Under the pieces are notes generated by a model. That model did not search any database, was not told the DNA's origin, and saw only the letters and a list, made by a program, of their open reading frames with translations. A program made the translations under genes and the position numbers. This document shows positions 46,562-57,358 of a stretch of 64,000 nucleotides of DNA, piece after piece. Position 1 is the first letter of the stretch; each line of letters begins with the position of its first letter. This stretch comes from Amanita rubescens (taxonomy: Eukaryota; Basidiomycota; Agaricomycetes; Agaricales; Amanitaceae), in contig WION01000011.1 of assembly GCA_015039365.1 (NCBI GenBank), positions 620,001 through 684,000 of the forward strand, given 5' to 3'.

Positions 46562-46865
46562 ACATTTTTCACTTGATGTCATAGAGTATAACTTGTCTAA
46601 TAAAGTTCCCTCAAAGTAACCTACGCTAAGCTAAAGTTATCCAAAGCTTCATCCTGAAAGCTAAAGCCAGCCTAAGCATGTTGTCCGAATCTAAAGCCCC
46701 CAAAGCAGGCTTGCCTGGGGTTTTCCTGATGAGCCTTATTTTCCGCGCCAAACTGTCTGTACCCTCAAAGACATTTGTGTCAAGTTTGTGCGTCGCTATT
46801 CGCGCAACGTTCACGAGATTTTGGCAGAAATGCGTGTTGCTCCAAAGTTGTAGTCAGTCGCTGAT
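46562..46865. other. Boundary between Plavaka B and Plavaka C
   Basis: TAAAG/CAAAG words to about 46705, then about 160 bp without features, then the left terminal repeat of copy C. Confidence 0.5.
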
Positions 46866-46897
46866 CAGCAAATTATCAATTCCGGGTTTGGCTGCTT
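46866..46897 (+). repeat. Left terminal inverted repeat of Plavaka C
   Basis: CAGCAAATTATCAATT then CCGGGTTTGGC; pairs with 55900-55926 inverted, with one or two mismatches in about 27 bp. Confidence 0.72.
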
Positions 46898-47142
46898 TAG
46901 AAAGTGGCCAAACCAGCAAAAGTCGGCAGAGGTTTCGGACTTTCTATGTAAGGTCCGACGCCATTCAAACGACATTCTTGAGGTTTGAAAGTGAGCTCTA
47001 TTGCTTTTCACACTTTTAAAGCAACCAATATGGCACACAGATCTTTGGAACACGTAAACGTATTCTATTTTGGCACGATAATATACGATTTGGCAGTGGA
47101 TACACGACTAGCAGACAGGCATGCCAAAAATACATGCGAATA

Positions 47143-47213
47143 TGAGGCGATACACTCGGAGGCGATACACGAGGCGATACACTCGGAGGCGATACACGAG
47201 GCGATACACTAGG
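47143..47213. repeat. 15-bp tandem repeat, five units
   Basis: GAGGCGATACACTCG / GAGGCGATACACGAG alternate about five times. It lies inside Plavaka C near its left end; role unknown. Confidence 0.9.
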
Positions 47214-48073
47214 TTTGAATACACAGGGAAAGAGTACAACAGAGCTGCAATAAGAGGTGATACACCGTGACGAGGCACAATTAGTGCTGACGATTGCAAA
47301 AGCGAGCGTGGCGAGATAAGCGGCTAGACGCGGTGCTCGAGACAAGATCAGGTTAACTGTCAAAGTTGATTATTAGGGATGATATGACATATGATCAGTT
47401 GAATGAGAACCACCTGAATCTTAGCGAAACCATTTGGCATCGCCGCATCGGAGAACATATGTAGCATCAATAATTTCATAGAATTAGGCAGTTTTAAAGT
47501 TGAACGATCAAGATTTGAGAATAAAGTTAAAAACATGGCAAATGGCAAGTTGCGGTAGTTGGATGACAAGCCTGGAAGCGAGAACGATGCAGAGAGCCAA
47601 GACTAGACTAGTATCGCTCAATTAGCAAAGGTCAATGTGAAATATAATGAACCAAACCACTTCAGTCGACGACAACAATCCTTCGGCGTCTTGTATTTGT
47701 CTGAGCATCGACAATGGTGATTTCATCTTGACTGGCAGCCTTGGAGATGGCGACGCCCCGTTTCTTTTTCAATTTCTCTGGCATGAGGCGCACTGCATCA
47801 TCGAGTATGGCATTCCAATGGTGCTCCTTGAAGACTTCAATGTTTTCCGTAAAGAAGTCGGTACGGTGTATTGTTTTTCGCGCATAGGTCTTGGGCTTGC
47901 CGGGCTCCTTAGGCAGTTCGACAAGCCCTTCGTAATTCTTGTAGTTATCTGCCGAGAATTGCTTGGTACCCTGACTATGCAACCTGTCGTCCATTGTTCT
48001 CAACCTGATTTATAATGTTATCAGTAGAACTCAAAGTGGATAAAGATTACATCCTCACCGCCTGTGTAGCAAG

Positions 48074-48081
48074 GACGAGGG
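48074..48081. repeat. KDZ-4 left target-site duplication (GACGAGGG)
   Basis: Repeated exactly at 50354-50361. Confidence 0.92.
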
Positions 48082-50353
48082 CAACACTTTACCCTCCCCC
48101 ACGTGTCCTTGTGGACTCCTTGTGGACTCCCGGACTCCTCAGGACTCCTCAGGACTCCCTGTAGACTCCTGATAAATTGACATAAAATGCCAGGAGTGGA
48201 CAAGGACTCCTTGTGGACTCCTTGTTCACTCCCTGTTCACTCCTCATTGACTGCAAAAAAGCAAAAAATGCCAGGAGTCATCCCACAAGGAGTGGACCAG
48301 GAGTCCCTGTGGAGTCCTGCTCACTCCTGGTTCAAAGCAAAAAAGTAGTAAGTAAAATTGCAAGGACTGGACAGGAGTCCCTGTGGAGTCCTGCTCACTC
48401 CCTGCTCACTTGTCATTACTGTAACAATGGCAACAGAAATCTGTTGCACTACAATGCTACATAACAGTGAATCTAAATAACTTAGTACAAACCATTTAAA
48501 AACATCATCTGTGCCAATCAATACCAACACCATCACCACCACTATCATCATCACCATCCACCTGTGGCCCACTTTTTTCCTGCTCTGATTGTTTGTTGAT
48601 GTAATATGCAGGAACCAGTTAAAATTGCTGCTAATCATCCTTTTCAGTATTTGCTCATAACCACCTAGTAAGGCATTCAATGTTCACATGCCTGTGTATT
48701 GAAGGCACACATGTAACTGAGTCATATCTTCATTGAAACTTAATCCATCAGGATTCCTACTCATTCCCAGCCATTCCTATTGCATCCTATGTAAGTAAGA
48801 CTGACATCACCAGTACTTTACACTCATGTGCAATTTCATGCTGCTTTCCAAATTTCAGGTGGGCATGCATGTTGTTTGGCAATGTTTATACTTGCAATAA
48901 AATCCTGAAAATTCATATGATCCAGGTCATATAGGACTTATTGTAAGACCAAATAATGCCGAGTACTTGAAATGTTTGCAAAAGACCTTTTCAGATGTGA
49001 GTGTGAGGAAATTGTAAAGTCTGAAAATAATCTTGAAAATGTCCCATGTGATCAAGGACATGCAAGAATTATGATGCCAAACTAAATAAGCTAAAATGTG
49101 AATGCAAAAAGTCTGTTTGTCTTTTGGTTTTGCCACTCCATGTGTGACCACCTGCAAAGTCAATTTAGGAGGGGTGTCTGGTGATGATCAAGTTTGGTCA
49201 GTTTTAGGAAGTTGGGGTTGCTGGTGGCTATGAGTGACTGGAAGTGCTGGAAGTCAGTTGCAGTGACTTCAATGTGCAATGGTTTGGAGTAGCATCAGAA
49301 AACATGCCAAAAATCTGACATCTGATGGTGTCTGATTCCTTCCTGATCATCTTTGTTATGTGCATGGTGTTTGTACATGGAAATTGCTGCCATCTTAAAG
49401 TTGTGTTACAAAACATCACAGGGCTCAGCTCCGTTATAAGATGGAGCATCATTTCATTCAGCCTTGGAACTGGTTGTTTGATTGTCTGACAATCAGATGT
49501 CATCAGTTAATATCAGACAACAGACAACCAGTGTTTCAGACACTGTCAGACCATCACCATCAGACAACCAGTGTTCCAGCACAAGTCAGGCAATCAGAAA
49601 ATCAGATCAGGTTCAAAAGACTGGTGTTCAAAACAGTACTTTGCAAGTATCTTGAGTTTGGCAGCATTTGGCACTGCAATTCTTGCACAGATGTGATCAC
49701 ATGATTTTTTGGGATTTTTGAGATTTTTTTTGATTTTTTTGATTTTTTTCAAAGCTATGTTTGAAAATGTATTTTGCAAATATCTCATGTTTGACTTTAT
49801 TTGGCATTATGATTGTTGCATATTCTGAATCACAAAAGCTAGGCGCATCTTTTTTGTCACAGTCACATATTACATAATGTCACACTTCTATAAAAGGAAT
49901 TTTTAATTTTGTTATATTTTATCTTATCTTATCTAGGCCATCATATTACTTAAGCTGCCTATCATCTATCTATCTATCTAATCTTATCTCCACTACCCCC
50001 CCTTTTCCCGAGGGGGTGCTGGGGGATATGTGCCAGATGCCCCCTCCTTATATACCTGTGGGCCTGCGCACAGACCAACTGGTCATGTCACATGACCACA
50101 TAAACAGGAATGAAACAAGGAGTCCTTACACTCCTTGTGGACTCCTCATACAGGGAGTCCAGAGGAGTCCCGGGAGTCTACCAGGAGTCTACCAGGAGTC
50201 CCAGCTCACTCCCGGTACATTTTGGCTGGGATGAGGGGTCTTCCAGGGAGGTGGGAGTCCCTCTGGAGTCCCAGGAATTCCCGGGAATTCCCGGGAGTGA
50301 GCCAGGAGTCCTCAGGAGTCTACAAGGAACGCGTGGGGGAAGGTAAAGACCTC
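48082..50353 (+). mobile_element. KDZ-4: non-autonomous KDZ derivative (2272 bp)
   Basis: Same ends and subterminal zones as KDZ-1 and the same AT-rich centre as KDZ-2/3, but without the 480-bp extra segment. On the minus strand, residues LLGGYEQILKRM and SSNFNWFLH (about 48610-48680) are the remnant of the KDZ-1 transposase C-terminus. It is more diverged from KDZ-2/3 than those are from each other (for example an extra CAGACAACCAGTGTT-type duplication near 49530-49570). Confidence 0.92.
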
Positions 50354-50361
50354 GACGAGGG
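50354..50361. repeat. KDZ-4 right target-site duplication (GACGAGGG)
   Basis: Exact copy of 48074-48081. Confidence 0.92.
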
Positions 50362-52093
50362 CCCCAACTGGCTTTGATTCACTAAAGTCCGTCAAGAATT
50401 CCGGGAACTTGGAAAGATACGCTACGCCGAGCGTTCGAGTGATGGGATCTGACACCAGAAATCCCTGGACGACAGTTAGTAGTAGATGCATTGCAATAAG
50501 TTAGTAGTACGTACACTCTTTGCACCTTAAAACCTTCCAATGGAAAACACGGCTTTCTTCGTCTTCCTCATCCGAGGTCTTCGATAAATAGTATGTCATG
50601 AGTTCTGCGATTTTTGCTGTTGCATCCAGGTCCTTTGAATGGTCAATTATCAACTTCTTGATGGAGCCTTCCGCGGCTTCTACAAAGCTACGTCGCCAGC
50701 TGTTCAACTTAAAATGCAATGAGTGCTGCGGAGTACGAGTTGGCAAGTAATGCAACGTACCAATCCCCACCACGGCCCATGTGGCTTAACCGTATACTGC
50801 CCTTCTCTGTATACTTCGTCCATGGTAGCCTGCAAATCCCTCATTGTGGGAGTTTCCCATGGTGGGAGTAGGCCGGCCTTCATGCGCATCATGGGCACCA
50901 CTTGGTCCTCAAAAGCTTTGGCAGCGACAGAAGGTAAGTGCTTTGTCGTCCAATTCTTCTCTCCAGGCTGGCGGCCTTCATCCTGGATCTGACTATCTGT
51001 GATCTTGATCATCTAGAGCGCTGAACGTCAGTATTGTAAACCTGAAAGACGGTGAGAGAAACTCAACATTTTCGTCTTTGATCTTTTTTACTTCTGTCTT
51101 CGCTACGCGCTCTTCAACTTCATCAGTTTCGCCTTCACGCACGAAGCCTCCATATTTCACGATGTTGTCGTCTTCCCCGTCTTCTTCCTGTTCGTGGTCT
51201 CCCTTCTTGTTATGGTTCTTGTTCTGTTCCCATCCTGGAAGTAGAGCCGACTTAGCTCCGCCTTTCTTCTTCGTGTTCCTAGCAGATGGCAGGTTAGTGA
51301 GAAAAAGATAAAATTGTAACGAACATACTTCCTGGTTTGGTTATCATCTGACTTTCCTTTGATATTGACGTGACATAGGTTGTGTTGTGCGGAAGCCATC
51401 GGTAGCTTCTTCTTCTTACTCTTATCCTCGTCTTCTCTGCTTTCCTCTGAGCCAGACTCGTGTTCTTCCAGTTCACAATCGTTGTCTTTTAGAGAACTAT
51501 GGTGAGTTGTTTGAACGCATATATGTAGTTACACGTACCTTCAGCTGAGGCCTTCTTGGACTGATCGCTGTCGTCCTCTTCCGCTTCACCATCTTCAACG
51601 TCATCCGATGCCGTCGGATGTGAACGGCTGGTAGGAATATCTACAGATGGTTAGTAGCCATAAATGCATATGAGGAACTTATGAGGTTCGTTCGAATCGT
51701 TCCGTGCTTTCTTTTTTGACTTTGTGGATGCTGCCGCTATGATGGGCGCTGTTCGGCGTACGTGTATGCGTGGAAATATTGATCGAACTGACCGTTACGG
51801 CGTCGATTGCCTTTCTCGACGCGTCTGACGCGGCCATACTACGCGTACGTTCACGCTCGCGTTGCTCATCTTCGCGTACCAAGCCATCTTCCATACTAGC
51901 AGCATCCTTAAGTGTTTGGTACGTTTTTCTTTCCGTTCTTCTGCTTCTTTACGAGCCTGGGCAGCTTCTTCCTCAGGACGGGGATTCTCATGGACATGAT
52001 TACGCTTATCGTGGTGGTAAGGAAGGAAGGGACTTTGTTACAAGTCACGCACGTCAATACCACTGCACCCCAGCCAATAGAACGCAATTCCCC

Positions 52094-55000
52094 ATGCCAT
52101 TTCGTGCCCGAGTCTTCCAGCCACGCAGCCTTCCTTGTCCCCTTGGTTGCGGAAAGTTCTTTGTTAACGAAACTGGGGTCAAATGTCATCTCCACACTCA
52201 CCGCCGTCAACTACGTTCTCAGAGTCCACAACGCGCTCGGAGTCCATGTAGACGTGCTCGGAGTCCTCTAGGATCAGTGCCTAGCCCAGACCCTCCACAA
52301 TTCGATTCTGAACACGAATTTGACGTCGATGACTTCAACTACGCAAACAATGGCCAGGATTCTGAACCTCCAACACGGCCCCCATCTCCCAGGCCAGGTA
52401 ATGCAGCGCAGCAACCACGCAAGCCATTAGAACGGGTAACTTACCATCCAACTATCGATGGGGAGTTCGATCTTTACGTTTAGGCTCAGACGTGCTTACG
52501 TGCCATACTACAGGTCGGCCTTGTGATCGCACAGGGAGCTTTCTTCCCAATAATGCTGTGCCACCACCTTGGGAGGATCCAGGCCCTGATGACTTCTCGC
52601 CGTTCCGTGATAGAGCTGATTTTGAGCTCGCAGAGCTTCTTTACCGCGATGTCCAGATGCCCAAGAGTTCCATTTCAAGACTAATGCAGATATGGGCCTG
52701 TAAACTTGACGACCCCGATGATGAGCCACCATTTCTCCATGCTGAAGATTTGTACGACACAATCGACGCCATAGAACTCAGCGACGTCGCATGGCAGTCC
52801 TTTTCAGTATCTTACAATGGCACAGTCCGTGAAGGTGAAGATGCGCCATGGAAACGCGCAAGTTATGAACTATGGTTCCGTGATCCCCTTCAAGTGTTGA
52901 AGAACCAGCTTGCAAACCGTGATTTTGCAAAAGAGATGGACATTGCACCGAAGAAAGTCTATGACAACTCTGGGAAGTGACGGTATCAGGATCTCATGTC
53001 GGGGCAGTGGGCCTGGCGTCAGGCGGTATATATCTGAAGTTTACCCGTGTTTCAATGTACTCATCAAGCTTTTACAGGATATCATTGCATCTGAGCCACG
53101 CCATCGCGGCTCTGTTTTTTGCCCTATTGTTCTCGGGAGTGACAAAACGACGGTATCTGTCGCAACGGGTCAGAATGAGTATTACCCACTGTATCTGTCA
53201 AACGGCCTCATTCACAATAATGTACGCCGGGCGCATCGCAATGGTGTTTCCCTTATCGCTTTCTTAGCAATCCCAAAAAGTAAGCAATGTCAAATACTGT
53301 ACTAAGAATTAATATTCACGGGTTTGTTGAATATACTAGCGGACAGGGAAAATGAGGATAGCGATGAATCCCGCAGGTTTCGACGGCATTTATTTCAAGG
53401 CTCCCTCGCTCGCATCCTGCATTCGGTGAAGCCAAACATGACGGATGCAATTGTATTACGATTTGCAGACAGTCACTATCGAAAAGTTGTATTTGGTCTT
53501 GGGCCCTAGATTGGTGATTATCCGGGACAAGTCCAGTTGATCTGCATCGTCCAAGGGTGGTGCCCAAAGTACGAGAAGTACCTTAATGTTATCTTTAATC
53601 AACAATTAAATTTCAATGCAGGTGCACGGCAAAGGGAACTGAACTCGATGGACTGCGAGGTCGGCGAACACATGAGCTGACGGTCATTCTGCAAAGTGGC
53701 CTTACCACTAGCAAACTATGGAAGGATTACGGTATTGTTGACGGGATTATGGTACGTTTAGCATTATTGTCCCAGTCTTTGTTAGCTCATTGCGTGAATG
53801 GCAGCCATTCACGCACAGTTTTCTGCGGGCCGACATTCATGAACTATTGTCACCCGACATTCTCCACCAACTTATCAAAGGTGTTTTCAAGGATCACCTC
53901 GTCACATGGGTGGAAAGCTACATCAAAAGCGAACACGAACCTTCAGAAGCAGCCAAAATTCTAGCTGAAATCGATCGTCGGTACGTCGTTACTTAACATC
54001 AGTTATCCTCACTTAAAAACAAATCTCAAGTATTGCTGCGGCGCCCCATTTTCCTGGCTTACGGAGGTTTAAGGAAGGACGTGGATTCAAACAGTGGACT
54101 GGAAAGGATTCAAAGGCACTTATGAAGGTACACTCCTCATTATAATAGTTATCATAAATTAAACAGAATTGTTCCATTTATTAGGTATATCTCCCAGCAA
54201 TAACGGGCCTCGTACCTGCTCGCATGGTGCGGGCAGTACGGTATTTTATAGATTTCTGTTATTACGCTCGCCGGTCCATACTCGACGACAACGACTTGAC
54301 CAAACTTGACGAGTTGCTCTCGAAATTTCATGAAGAAAGGGAGATCTTTCGGGAGGTTGGCGTACGCGAAAAAGGTTTCAACTTGCCACGTCAACATGCG
54401 CTTACACACTATCGACAACTCATCGTTGACTTTGGTGCTCCAAGTGGTCTTTGTTCTTCGATAACAGAATCAAAACACATTGAGGCAATTAAGGAACCAT
54501 ATCGGCGGAGCAACAGAAACCATCCATTGGCGCAAATCCTCCAGACTAATCAACAGATGGACAAACTGAATGCCGCCCTCGTCAACTTTACAGCCCGGCA
54601 TATGCTTTATTCGACGACTCGGAGCATGGACGGCCATCACCACAAGTGGTAAAAAAACTCAAGAAATTAGTCCCGGACAACAAAGACAACGACGAAGCTG
54701 CTACAGATGATCCTCTTGGTGCAACGACCATGGCATGTACTGCAGGTATAGTGCATTATTTTGTTCGACTGGGCCGGTTACTTAATATATACTTTAGTTC
54801 GTTCTTATCCAAGAGATGTCGATAGCCTAGCTACTAAACTAGGGATTCCGTCTCTAAGCGAACATATCTCCCGGTTTATATATTAACGCGATCACCCAAA
54901 CCTTGAGATCCCCCCCGCTGATGTCCCAATAGCCGACTGCCCAGAATATACGGGGAAGATATTCGTTTTTCCATCTGCTGTTGCACAATATTATGCCCCA

Positions 55001-55473
55001 GTGACTTGTCAGGTGTTCACGGTATGCATCGCGAGAGGATACGGTCGACGGAGTCATGGTCAAAGGGGCCTGAGCGCCGTGATTGTGTCTTTGTTGTCCA
55101 TAGTGATGACTTGCCGGGGTTGCGTGGAATGGACGTAGCCCAGGTGAAACTTTTGTTCAAAATCCAGGTTCCGAGGCGCGGAAGGCACATAGTCTACTAT
55201 CCATGTGCTCTAGTCTCGTGGTTCAGTGTTGTTGGTGATGAGCCGTGTCCTGACACTGGCATGTGGCGTGTGGAGCCGGATTTTGACCAAAACGGGGATC
55301 GGTCGATGTCCGTCGTTCATCTGGAAGCAATTTTGCGCGGAGCACATCTCGCTGGAATCCCAAATGACGAGTTTCTCCCTCATCAACTCAAGCACACCAA
55401 TAGCCTGACTTCTTTTCGAGCATTTTATGTTAACAGGTTTATTGATTATCACGCTCATGAAATAATATCCTGA
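52094..55473 (+). pseudogene. Plavaka-type transposase, copy C
   Basis: Start MPFRARVFQPRSLPCP at 52094 with a C2H2-like finger (CPLGC..HLHTH). After a Ser/Arg/Pro-rich linker, HPTIDG should join GRPCDRTGSFLP, but the donor reads GG instead of the GT present in copy B. Blocks in order: FELAELLYRDVQMP, LMQIWACKL, LWFRDPLQVLKNQLANRDF, stop at 52978, RYQDLMSGQWAWRQA, SDKTTVSVATGQNEYYPLYL, FRRHLFQGSLARIL, TAG after FGLGP (53506-53508), RRFKEGRGFKQWTGKDSKAL, GLCSSITESKHIEAIKEPY, DCVFVVHSDDLPGLRGMDVA, AILRGAHLAGIP and FYVNRFIDYHAHEIIS with its stop at about 55471. Two stops and the lost donor make it inactive. About as well preserved as copy B. Confidence 0.85.
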
Positions 55474-55899
55474 GGTGCATCTTATACCTGCCTTCTGCAT
55501 CCGTACAAAGTTCTGAATAAACACTGATGTGATTGCCAGCCTGGCCCCCGCCGGCCATATGCAAGTTTTCTTGCCCCACCGACGGTTGACCCGTCATGTC
55601 GTATTCCTTCAATTTGAGTCGTTTGGACTGATGGAGTGACTAGTTATGGTTTTGAGGACAAGAGGTGTAGCGTGTAGCAGTAGAAGTGCTGGCATGTTAT
55701 CATGTCGCTAACAACTTAAGTTGTAAATTTGACGACTGGCTGTTACACACTTTGCCTACTTTCTAAGTACCCACATATGGTCAAAGTCAAAGATAACAAA
55801 GTATATATCCCAAAGTTAAAGTAGCCCGTACCAAAGCAAAACCTATTAACATCTACCCAAAGTCAAACTAGCCAAAGGGGCGCTACCAAACTCAATGTA

Positions 55900-55926
55900 A
55901 CCAAACCCAGAATTGATAATTTGCTG
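55900..55926 (-). repeat. Right terminal inverted repeat of Plavaka C
   Basis: Inverted partner of 46866-46892. Confidence 0.72.
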
Positions 55927-57358
55927 ATGGTGGAAGATTGCAGATGTGTCACTTCATGGCAAAACCTCCATTCTAACCAGGATTTGACGCCAGCACCGCT
56001 GTGCCTGAACCAGACGAAACAATTGAACCCAAATCCAAGACTCGACCAGTTCAGGCTCCGACGATTGAGGAAGTTAGCGTCACCGTCTGTGCGAGCCCGT
56101 GACAAGCGATCGACGACGCATCGAGAAGCTACGAGACGATCAACCACTCTTAGTATGGATGTCACGAGCGAGGGCGCGAGGAGCGTTGGCATCTCTGTCT
56201 GTACAGGATTGAGAGGTGCATACATCAACGGAATGAAGACCGGCCTGCTAGGGATGACCTAAGTGTAGTAGCTCACAGGACAAAGGAATGACTTTTACAA
56301 ACATGTTCATGTGTCCGGAATACAAAACGGCGTTGTTTGGTGATGGACACAGCGAGAGATGAGTAGATAAAAATTAGTAGTCCGAAGCTGCACAAATGAA
56401 TCCAATGGAGCTCACAACTGCCAGCCACATCAACGCGGTAGAACCCTCTGCACGCTCTGCAATCCCGGCGAGGGAAAAAGAGAAGAGATTCATCATTCAT
56501 GGGAATCATCATCCTAGTCGGCGTGCTAAAAAAGGCGGAGAAGGGGTTGGACTCAGCGAATCCATTATGCACGGAGGGAGGATGAATTGTCGCTTACTAG
56601 TATCCCTACCTCCATAAGAAGTGGACAAGGTTTGTGGCTGGGAAAGTTCCTTGGGGTCTAGGACGATCTTCGCTGGCGCTGACGTTACCACTGTCAATGC
56701 AACGAAGATTTGCAGATCGCCTCGGACTAAGATTAGTAGCTCTCATACATTAATGACGTAGTGGTGGGCCAGCCAATCATGAATTGAATAAAGTTCCGCT
56801 GAATCGATGGCTGGTGTTCGCTGTCTGCCTCAGGTCGATTTCAGTCTTAACAATCTCACCAGATCATCGGACCATCAGTGTGGGGCCTGTGCTGCCATGA
56901 AATAATTAGACCATGCCACGCGACGCGGTGGCCCACATCCCAAGTACCGACTTATCCTCCAAGCTTCCTCACCTGTGTGGATTGGGATTTACCGGTGGCT
57001 TGCACTCAGTGTGGGTCGCATTTCACCTATCCCCCAAGGATTTGTGGACGCCTAGCACTGACCGATCCTAAAGCAGTAGGTTAGTTCAAACTCAGCTACG
57101 AAGTCTTGCTAGTAACTGATATTCATTCTGTTCGATTCTGGCTTAGAATTCACAAACAAGATATCATCGTCATACCCTGCTGTCTGAGGTCTCGATGGTT
57201 CATCATTCATCCACGTCTGAGCCAGGTGCTGGCTCAAAAACTGAGGCGAAGGGGAAAGGCAAACGGATCATCCTGGATCACATATTAGTGCCTCCTCTCC
57301 CCTACAGGGTGAAGGTTGTCAGAGGTTCGTTCTTAATTGTTTACCAACAGGATGAAAT
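55927..57358. other. About 1.4 kb with no supported gene
   Basis: Short open frames only. It separates Plavaka C from the second DUF3505-like gene and probably holds the latter's promoter. No terminal repeat like that of copy 1 was seen here. Confidence 0.45.

Larger units (their letters stand above)
37936..46720 (+). mobile_element. Plavaka element copy B, with KDZ-3 inserted
   Basis: A plus-strand transposase (43333-46561) and a minus-strand companion gene (43160 down to about 37940) start 172 bp apart. KDZ-3 splits the companion gene. Beyond the transposase stop, TAAAG/CAAAG words crowd 46600-46705, as in the subterminal zone of copy C. Exact termini were not found. Confidence 0.6.
47662..52010 (-). 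pseudogene. Plavaka companion gene, copy C, interrupted by KDZ-4
   Basis: Near 51900-52000 a charged coiled coil reads HENPRPEEEAAQARKEAEER and VREDEQRERERTRSMAAS. The conserved half is at about 51012-50510: AKAFEDQVVPMMRMKAGLLP, DLQATMDEVYREGQYTV, LNSWRRSFVEAAEGSIKKL. KDZ-4 then intervenes, and the frame resumes with LATQA at a splice donor and ends in ENIEVFKEHHWNAILDDAV, KKKRGVAISK. Removing KDZ-4 and one target duplication restores KPVGALVLATQA, which matches KKPIGTMILSIQA of copy A and RPIGALLLSMQA of copy B. The start codon is not clear. Confidence 0.72.
46866..55926 (+). mobile_element. Plavaka element copy C with terminal inverted repeats, KDZ-4 inserted
   Basis: Left end CAGCAAATTATCAATTCCGG (46866 on). 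Right end, inverted, is the same 16 bp followed by CTGGGTTTGG (to 55926). Both ends are flanked by AT, a possible 2-bp target duplication. Inside are the companion gene (minus) and the transposase (plus). Without KDZ-4 the element would be about 6.8 kb. CAAAG words crowd the right subterminal zone (55780-55900). Confidence 0.7.

Noticed and set aside
47143..47213. CRISPR-like array
   Set aside because: Units are directly adjacent without spacers and the genome is fungal.
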